A stretch of 64,000 bases of DNA. Origin: Planotetraspora thailandica. Lineage in GTDB: Bacteria > Actinomycetota > Actinomycetes > Streptosporangiales > Streptosporangiaceae. Position numbers and translations under genes: made by a program. Below the pieces are notes generated by a model. The model did no database searches. It worked only from the letters and a program-made list of their open reading frames with translations, and was not told the DNA's origin. Below, in pieces: positions 60,401 through 64,000 of the stretch (within the stretch, counting starts at the first letter, position 1; every line of letters begins with the position of its first letter). The stretch spans positions 1 through 64,000 of the forward strand of contig NZ_BOOR01000064.1 of the NCBI RefSeq assembly GCF_016863335.1, in the 5' to 3' direction.

Positions 60401-62384
60401 CGACGCGGCGGCCGTGCTCGACGCGTTGCTGCGGCTGCACGCCGGCGCCGGCCTGCTGCGCTACCCGCCGGAGGCGCGCGCGGCGGCGCAGCTGTTCTGG
60501 GCCTTCGGCGCCGGTGAGGCCGCCCGTGCCGGCTGGACCACCCGCGCCCGCTCCCTGGCCAGGGCCAGGTCCACGTTCGGGCCTGGACCGGCGATCGGCG
60601 AGATGAGGGCCGAGCTCGGCGCGGCCGTCGGAGACTTCGTCGGCGGGCAGGCCCTGCCGTACGGTGAGACCAGCCTGGCGGGGGAGTACCTGTTCGAGGA
60701 GCTGGCAAGCACGCCGCCCGGCTTCGTGACGAGCGCCGCGGCCCGGGGTCTCGTCGACGGGTTCCGTACGGCGCTCGGCGGCGCGGCCAAGGAGTTCGAC
60801 GCCGACCTGCGCGCCCTCGCCCACGACCTCAAGGCCCGCCACCAGCTCGCCCAGGCGTGGCTGGGGGCCTACCCCGGCGCACCGGGGGCGTCGCCCGGCG
60901 ACCTCGCGGAGGCCGTGGCCGTACAGCTGTGCGACCTGCCGCGCCACGACTCGTCAGCGGCGTTGACCGCCACCGTCGAGCATCTGCTCGGCACCCATCC
61001 CCGGCTGGCCGGCCGCGGCCTGGCGGTGCGCCTCGACGAGACGCTTGCCCGCACGCGCCGTTTCCGGACCGAGCGGGTGCCCGCCTACCGCGCCTACCAG
61101 CGCAGGCGCGGCGAGCTCGTCGAGCGCGAACGGGCCAGGCTGCGGCTGGAGGAGTACAAGCCGTCGGTGATGAGCGCGTTCGTGCGCAACCGGCTGCTCG
61201 ACGAGGTCTACCTGCCGCTCATCGGCGACAACCTGGCCAAACAGCTCGGCGCGGCGGGCGACGCCAAACGCACCGACCAGATGGGCCTGCTGCTGCTCAT
61301 CTCCCCGCCCGGATACGGCAAGACGACGCTGATGGAATACGTCGCCGACCGGCTCGGGCTGGTGCTGGTCAAGGTCAACGGGCCGGCGCTCGGCAACGCC
61401 GTCACCTCGCTCGACCCCGCGCAGGCGCCCGACGCCACCGCGCGGCAGGAGATCGAGAAGGTGTCGTTCGCGCTGGAGTGCTCCAACAACGTGCTGCTCT
61501 ACCTCGACGACATCCAGCACACCTCGCCGGAGCTGCTGCAGAAGTTCATCTCGCTGTGCGACGCCCAGCGGCGGATGGAGGGGGTCTGGAACGGCACGAC
61601 CCGTACCTACGACCTGCGGGGTAAGCGCTTCGCCGTCTGCATGGCGGGCAACCCGTACACCGAGGCGGGCAAGCGCTTCCGCATCCCCGACATGCTGGCC
61701 AACCGGGCCGACGTGTGGAACCTCGGCGACGTGCTGTCGGGCAGGGACGAGCTGTTCGCGCTCAGCTACATCGAGAACGCGCTGACCTCCAACCCCGTGC
61801 TCGCGCCGCTGTCCACCCGCGACCGCGCCGACGTCGAGCTGCTCGTACGGCTGGCAGGGGGCGACACGGCGGTCCGCGCCGACCAGCTGAGCCACCCGTA
61901 CTCGCGGGTCGAGCTCGACCAGATCGTCGCGGTGCTGGGCAAACTGCTCCAGGTGCAGAAGATCGTCTTGGCCGTCAACCAGGCGTACATCGCCTCGGCC
62001 GCGCAGGCTGACGCGTCCAGGACCGAGCCGCCCTTCCAGCTCCAGGGGTCCTACCGCAACATGAACAAGCTGGCCGAGCGGATCGTCCCGGTCATGAACG
62101 AGGCCGAGCTGCAGGCCGTGATCGACGACCATTACATGGGTGAGGCCCAGACGCTGACCTCGGGCGCCGAGGCCAACCTGCTCAAGCTGGCCGATCTGCG
62201 CGGCACCATGAGCCCCGGGCAGCGGGAGCGGTGGGCGGAGGTCAAGGCCGGATACCTGCGCGCGAAGGCGCTCGGCGGGGACGGCGACGACCCGGTCGCC
62301 CGGGCCGTGGGCGCCATCGGCCTGCTCGCCGACCGCGTGGCGGATGTGGAGAAGGCCATCGAACGGGCGGCAGGCCCGGACTGA
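57432..62384 (+). CDS. Giant coiled-coil AAA+ ATPase ('DNA repair ATPase' family)
   Basis: A 1650-residue protein. Residues about 30-480 are beta-rich with repeated blade-like segments (DGTLVVFRAV, DVLYVFHA). About 490-960 is mostly charged helix or coiled coil. A mixed region follows, and a AAA+ module is near the C-terminus, with Walker A SPPGYGKTTLM (about 1291-1301), Walker B NVLLYLDDIQ (about 1353-1362) and a following sensor region VCMAGNPYTEAGKRFRIPD. Databases call such proteins DNA repair ATPase, but I see no nuclease or DNA-binding motif. Linkage to flotillin suggests a membrane-scaffold remodeller. The GTG start has a poor Shine-Dalgarno, so translation likely follows from flotillin. 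Confidence 0.8.
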   Translation: MTQTSAPETSGTELTRAGLDAGTYEVLRARLAEQAKELARRAEALNGERLGVFGGAELRLVGTERIRTENNCVPRDIVSAGGVMLFGYNVFIGLKTETTVRDVFSAHRFTRDGDAFRFDDAPLPLDDPQFERDFGELYRYYKGTRLLQLRSLEGRLLAVFETGPQDVRVLRWAVAADGSLSYVDNRGERDHVFPPSHDFEWTPTTRDDHVLGRHPHISIDDEVFVETVGGDLTIKIENNTETGEGVYREPVAEPLQSLADADVHHARVGPLILLRVRPYNEAEWRHLVFNTRTKAVVRLDGIGQACRRLPEDQGIIFPGGYYLATGTAKTFDTDVLSLEFERVIRSPNGEDVLYVFHARQEGRTLLLPYNVIRKEVANPISCHGYSLFDDGTLVVFRAVSAEPSRVHPMQVWQTPYVSDTFAAAQPTGSGPLERIGNAELVRGISDCLSIVRMVEEMAPSAPVFEALIAACVRAFDTYHWLNDHGLRTPVADVRATAEQVLDEFEKVQSLTAQAAQALDETAGQIASLVRQARGETPMTADAWVGQLAELRRAQGRLATLKEMRYADLGRIDTLAAELDGEIGSAARRAVEFLRGDDAFAGYHAEVERLTVDAQGIRTVAEAGPISERLAAQGEGLAILTEVVGTLDIDDVTVRTAILGRIGEVLGGVNRARATLAAKRGELLASEGRAGFAAEFAVLGQTVTGALDLADTPESCDEQLGRLLLQLEGLESRFGEFDDLVGRLEDKRADVYEAFSSRKQALLDERARRAERLAASAERILGSVRRRVAGLGSAEEINTYFASDPMVAKLRAVAADLRELGDQVRAEELEGRVKAARLDAGRAVRDRLDLFADGGETIRLGRHRFAVNTQPLDLTLVPADGGMAFAITGTDYRAPVEDEAFETTRPFWDQPLVSESAEVYRAEHLAASILAAATENIAEDTPSSEGGLTLEGLRAAALTDGVGTGGGLLDVVRRVAETRYDEGYERGVHDHDAAAVLDALLRLHAGAGLLRYPPEARAAAQLFWAFGAGEAARAGWTTRARSLARARSTFGPGPAIGEMRAELGAAVGDFVGGQALPYGETSLAGEYLFEELASTPPGFVTSAAARGLVDGFRTALGGAAKEFDADLRALAHDLKARHQLAQAWLGAYPGAPGASPGDLAEAVAVQLCDLPRHDSSAALTATVEHLLGTHPRLAGRGLAVRLDETLARTRRFRTERVPAYRAYQRRRGELVERERARLRLEEYKPSVMSAFVRNRLLDEVYLPLIGDNLAKQLGAAGDAKRTDQMGLLLLISPPGYGKTTLMEYVADRLGLVLVKVNGPALGNAVTSLDPAQAPDATARQEIEKVSFALECSNNVLLYLDDIQHTSPELLQKFISLCDAQRRMEGVWNGTTRTYDLRGKRFAVCMAGNPYTEAGKRFRIPDMLANRADVWNLGDVLSGRDELFALSYIENALTSNPVLAPLSTRDRADVELLVRLAGGDTAVRADQLSHPYSRVELDQIVAVLGKLLQVQKIVLAVNQAYIASAAQADASRTEPPFQLQGSYRNMNKLAERIVPVMNEAELQAVIDDHYMGEAQTLTSGAEANLLKLADLRGTMSPGQRERWAEVKAGYLRAKALGGDGDDPVARAVGAIGLLADRVADVEKAIERAAGPD

Positions 62385-62572
62385 CGGCCCCGTGCCGCTC
62401 TTGGACGGTGCGCTGTGGGGCCGGGCGCTCTCCTAAGGTGGGGTGCGGCGACCGGGCCGCGTGGACGCTGAACTATCGTGGCCCGCTCGTCGTACACGAA
62501 GCGGGAGTGCGCGGCCCCGCGCCGCGGGCGTGGGCGCACTTCGGCCGATCATCTCGTCGAAGGACCATGTTG

Positions 62573-63112
62573 ATGGACATTCGTGCCCGCGCCGGCCTGG
62601 TGGCCGCCGCGTTCACCGTTGCCGCCCTGGCGACCGCCTGCTCCTCCGGAGACGACGCGAAGAGCGCCGCCCCCGGGCCCACGGGCGCCGCGACCACGGC
62701 GGCGCCCGCTTCATCCCAGGCCGCCCCCAGCACCGACGACCCGTCCGTGCCCGTGGTCGGCGGTCCCGTCGGGACGTCGTCGTCGTCCATCGGCCTCATC
62801 GTCGTCGACAGCACGGGCCGCACCGTCTACGCCTACGACAAGGACACGACCGACCCGGTGGCGTCCACGTGCACCGGGGAGTGCGCCGCCACGTGGCAGC
62901 CCGTGCCGGCCACCACCGACGTGTCGGGGATCGACGCCGGTCTGGTCGGCTCGCTCCCCCGCGCCGACGGCTCCCAGCAGCTCACCATCGCCCACCACCC
63001 GGTCTATGTGTATTCGGGGGACAAGGCGGCCGGCGAGGTCAAGGGCCAGCTGGTGAAGGGCCTGTGGCACGCGCTCAGCCCGAACGGCAAGGAGATCACG
63101 AAGAAGGCCTGA
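62573..63112 (+). CDS. Secreted-repeat lipoprotein (COG4315 / Lipoprotein_15 type)
   Basis: A 179-residue lipoprotein. The signal peptide ends in the lipobox LATAC, with lipidated Cys near residue 22, and an Ala/Pro/Ser-rich linker follows. Two repeats of the secreted-repeat family come next, the first with VYAYDKDTTDP and STCTGECAATWQPV, the second with HPVYVYSGDKAAGEVKGQ and GLWHALSPNG. ATG 62573 is preferred to ATG 62567 because GAAGGA then lies 8 nt upstream. The family is sometimes linked to envelope stress; function is not established. Confidence 0.85.
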   Translation: MDIRARAGLVAAAFTVAALATACSSGDDAKSAAPGPTGAATTAAPASSQAAPSTDDPSVPVVGGPVGTSSSSIGLIVVDSTGRTVYAYDKDTTDPVASTCTGECAATWQPVPATTDVSGIDAGLVGSLPRADGSQQLTIAHHPVYVYSGDKAAGEVKGQLVKGLWHALSPNGKEITKKA

Positions 63113-63113
63113 G

Positions 63114-63149
63114 ACCGGGCCGGCCGTCCGCGCGGATGGCCGGCCCGGT
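63114..63149. terminator. Bidirectional terminator hairpin
   Basis: A perfect 12-bp stem (63114-63125 with 63138-63149). It lies between the convergent lipoprotein gene (stop 63112) and the propeller-like gene (stop 63161). Confidence 0.75.
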
Positions 63150-63160
63150 CAGGATGCGGC

Positions 63161-64000
63161 TCAGCGGTCCCGCTGGATGAGCCCGAAGCTGTGGGCGACG
63201 TCGCCTTCGTCGACGATGTAGTTGCCGACCGCCCACATCCGGGCCGTCCCCTTGACGGGGGCCAGGTCGGTGACCTGCTCGGCCCGGCCGCCCGCCGGCA
63301 GCGCGCCGGACACGGTCGTCCAGCGCCTGCCGTCGAAGCGCCAGTACAGCGGCGGGCCGCTGAAGCCGGCGGGATCGCCCGTGACCCACACCTTGCCGCC
63401 GTTGCCGCTGATCGCCAGCGGCGTCTGGCCCTCGTCCGGAATTCGGACGTTCTTCCACTTCTTGCCGTTCCAGTGGAGGACGACCGGAATCCACTCCTCA
63501 CCCGAGGGGACCTGCCCGGTGACCCAGACGCTCATCTTGGACTCGGCCCACATGTCGCTGATGCTCAGGTCGCCGACGGGTATGTTGACCTGCTTCCAGC
63601 GGTGGCCGTTCCAGCGCGCGGTGTACGGCTGGAAACCGCCGTCCGCCGTGTACCGGGTGCCGGACAGCCAGGCGTCGGTGGCCGAGCGGGCGGTGATCAG
63701 GTTGGCGTGCACACCGGCCGGCAGCGCCGTGGTCTTCCAGCCGCCGCCCACACGCCGCGACACCCAGGTCTCCCCGGCCAGCCACGTGGCGCCGCGTACG
63801 GACGCCAGCTGCGCGTAGGACGTCCACGTGCCCTCGGGCAGCTTCGGGAAGGCGACCGGGCGCCACTTCCCGCCGTCGAAGTGCGCGAGCCCGGGCCGCA
63901 CGTCGTTCCAGCCGTAGACCCACACGTCGCGCGGTGTCGCGGCGCTCACCGAGTACCAGTACTTCATGTTCGGCAGCGAGGTGGAGGGCACCTGGCTCCA
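63161..64000 (-). CDS. Partial propeller-like repeat protein (5' end outside window)
   Basis: The minus-strand frame stays open to the window edge, so the start is missing; at least 276 residues are seen. It is built of repeats of about 45 residues with a Trp-rich pattern (WVYGWNDV, ARWNGHRWKQVNI, LHWNGKKWKNVRIP, WRFDGRRWTTVSG), each followed by D-x-W or similar. This suggests a beta-propeller such as those in actinobacterial secreted proteins. A signal peptide would lie outside the window. No enzymatic motif is visible. Confidence 0.75.
   Translation of the reverse strand, partial: WSQVPSTSLPNMKYWYSVSAATPRDVWVYGWNDVRPGLAHFDGGKWRPVAFPKLPEGTWTSYAQLASVRGATWLAGETWVSRRVGGGWKTTALPAGVHANLITARSATDAWLSGTRYTADGGFQPYTARWNGHRWKQVNIPVGDLSISDMWAESKMSVWVTGQVPSGEEWIPVVLHWNGKKWKNVRIPDEGQTPLAISGNGGKVWVTGDPAGFSGPPLYWRFDGRRWTTVSGALPAGGRAEQVTDLAPVKGTARMWAVGNYIVDEGDVAHSFGLIQRDR

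Noticed and set aside
55923-60947. 1674-codon open frame on the minus strand
   Set aside because: It is antisense to the flotillin and ATPase genes. High GC with G/C third positions leaves such frames open; its translation is repetitive, has no domain, and the sense proteins have clear motifs.

Overview
This is a high-GC (about 70%) actinobacterial chromosome segment. GTG and TTG starts, ATGA/GTGA gene overlaps, leaderless-type promoters, F420 and cobalamin genes and the general gene set suggest Streptosporangiales (Streptosporangium, Nonomuraea or Microbispora relatives). That placement is an inference; no rRNA or other marker lies in the window. I saw no tRNA, CRISPR array, transposase or prophage gene.

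Layout. 0.6-9.7 kb: a ketopantoate-reductase-like enzyme, a TetR regulator coupled to an alpha/beta hydrolase behind a self-operator promoter, an APC-type transporter, a secreted Cu/Zn superoxide dismutase, a ZIP-type metal transporter with an IHF-like tail, and a membrane-anchored multicopper oxidase. 9.9-10.4 kb: the first of two non-coding arrays of an 18-base motif repeated every 53 bp, in one orientation and then in the other. 10.7-19.9 kb: two-component genes, including two paralogous histidine kinases of which one lacks its sensor half; a molybdopterin oxidoreductase, flavin reductase and DUF6510 operon; a secreted nucleotidase next to a perfect CRP-type site. 19.8-31.1 kb: a thiolase, secreted carbohydrate-active proteins (ricin-lectin beta-helix protein, GH95-like glycosidase with a fascin-like tail), an SGNH hydrolase, and a Mn transporter paired with Mn-dependent oxalate decarboxylase.

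31.6-46.7 kb is a cobalamin locus: two cobalamin riboswitches, a ChlI/ChlD-type chelatase subunit, cobO, cobN, cobG, cobH, a cobI-cobJ fusion, cobK, cbiD, cobM, cobL and an F420-dependent PPOX enzyme. Oxygen-dependent markers (CobG, CobN) occur with the CbiD-type C1 methyltransferase. Late steps (cobB, cobQ, cobD, cobC, cobU, cobS) are not in the window. The second 53-bp array sits between the convergent cobO and cobN.

46.7-53.8 kb: a LuxR-type regulator and kinase pair, a membrane protein, a methyltransferase, and a PadR regulator followed by an ABC exporter. 53.8-62.4 kb holds the least understood part: three copies of TATCCTTTCA in alternating orientation, an RNA ligase-like gene interrupted by an in-frame TGA, and a three-gene operon of an OB-fold/NfeD-like membrane protein, a flotillin and a 1650-residue coiled-coil AAA+ ATPase. 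This looks like a membrane-domain remodelling or stress system. The window ends with a small lipoprotein and the 3' part of a propeller-like protein gene that runs off the right edge.
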